Assembly (NCBI GenBank): GCA_945952065.1 | Contig: CAMFGY010000004.1 | Coordinates: 1-64,000, forward strand | DNA length: 64,000 nucleotides | Direction: 5' to 3' | Source of the DNA: an uncultured Burkholderiales bacterium | GTDB taxonomy: Bacteria; Pseudomonadota; Gammaproteobacteria; Burkholderiales; Burkholderiaceae_C | Part shown: piece after piece, positions 63,901 through 64,000 of the stretch | Position numbering within the stretch: the stretch's first letter is position 1 | How the letters are laid out: each line of letters starts with the position of its first letter | The notes under the pieces: model-generated | What the model was told of the DNA's origin: nothing | The model's database searches: none | What the model saw: the letters and a program-made list of their open reading frames with translations, nothing else | Position numbers and translations under genes: made by a program

Positions 63901-63995
63901 CGGTCACGCTCTACATCACGCCGGTGATTTATTTGGCCCTGGATCGGTTCAGTGGCAAGGGGCCGGATCTGCGGCCGGTGCCGCTGACGGCTTGA
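60903..63995 (+). CDS. RND multidrug efflux pump, MdtB/MdtC-like
   Basis: A 1030-residue inner-membrane proton-driven exporter starting [18 protein letters not shown] after GGAG. It shows the RND plan: TM1, a large periplasmic loop ([38 protein letters not shown]), TM2-6 with the proton-relay [23 protein letters not shown] (the two adjacent Asp), a second periplasmic loop with a Gly-rich insert ([12 protein letters not shown]) and TM8-12 ([21 protein letters not shown]). Efflux of drugs or bile-acid-like compounds is likely; the outer-membrane channel gene is not in the window and may lie just downstream. Confidence 0.95.
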   Translation: [1030 protein letters not shown]

Positions 63996-64000
63996 GTCAG

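Overview
The window reads as chromosomal DNA of a GC-rich betaproteobacterium of the order Burkholderiales, probably near the Roseateles/Paucibacter/Pelomonas group. This is inferred from the tRNA-Tyr/Gly/Thr-tuf block, the trpE-G-D-C order, the GC-rich hairpin repeats between genes and the type of GlcNAc pathway; it was not tested by a database search. Coding density is high, with long antisense shadow ORFs that are products of GC-rich codon bias. No prophage, transposase, CRISPR array or rRNA gene was seen.

Layout. 1-576: start of tuf and three tRNA genes, all on minus. 1.1-7.6 kb: a TonB-dependent receptor, a convergent pair of flavin halogenase and DUF6445 protein, and a SUMF1-fold lipoprotein. 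7.7-16.4 kb: a minus-strand N-acetylglucosamine/chitooligosaccharide operon (GlcNAc kinase, GntR regulator, NagA, SIS-type deaminase, GH3 hexosaminidase, MFS permease, GH16 protein, NagX) behind one promoter/operator. 16.7-18.2 kb: a TPR protein. 18.2-24.9 kb: the trp operon trpE-trpG-ltaE-trpD-orf-trpC-ung, preceded by a Trp-containing leader peptide and mutually exclusive hairpins. 25-34 kb: chalcone-isomerase-like protein, gph, a 1358-residue propeller histidine kinase, a YciI protein and a MalT-like LuxR regulator. 34-36 kb: an unknown lipoprotein and an AraC regulator with near-identical promoters.

36.4-44.1 kb holds the most interesting block: nine plus-strand genes. Five encode small exported proteins sharing an N-terminal ELxxVxGQ motif (DUF6160/FilA-like). 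They are followed by a C39-family cysteine peptidase, a beta-barrel protein, an OmpP1/FadL-type barrel and a DUF2059-like protein. This resembles the poorly studied Fil ('putative pilus') operon of Acinetobacter and, in logic, the Fap amyloid system (C39 peptidase FapD, barrel FapF). The conserved motif closely mimics the double-glycine leader cut by C39 peptidases, which suggests that the peptidase processes the exported subunits.

44-50 kb: an amino-acid-type periplasmic binding protein, two distant paralogs of an unknown exported family, a small exported protein and a large Ser/Ala-rich lipoprotein. 50.4-52.5 kb: psuK-psuG (pseudouridine catabolism), with an HTH fused to the kinase and a near-perfect inverted repeat just upstream. 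52.7-58.9 kb: a compact chemosensory operon (STAS, CheA, cytoplasmic PAS-PAS receptor, CheW, CheR) with no CheY or CheB in the window. 58.9-64 kb: a MOSC protein and an RND efflux pair (adaptor and pump).
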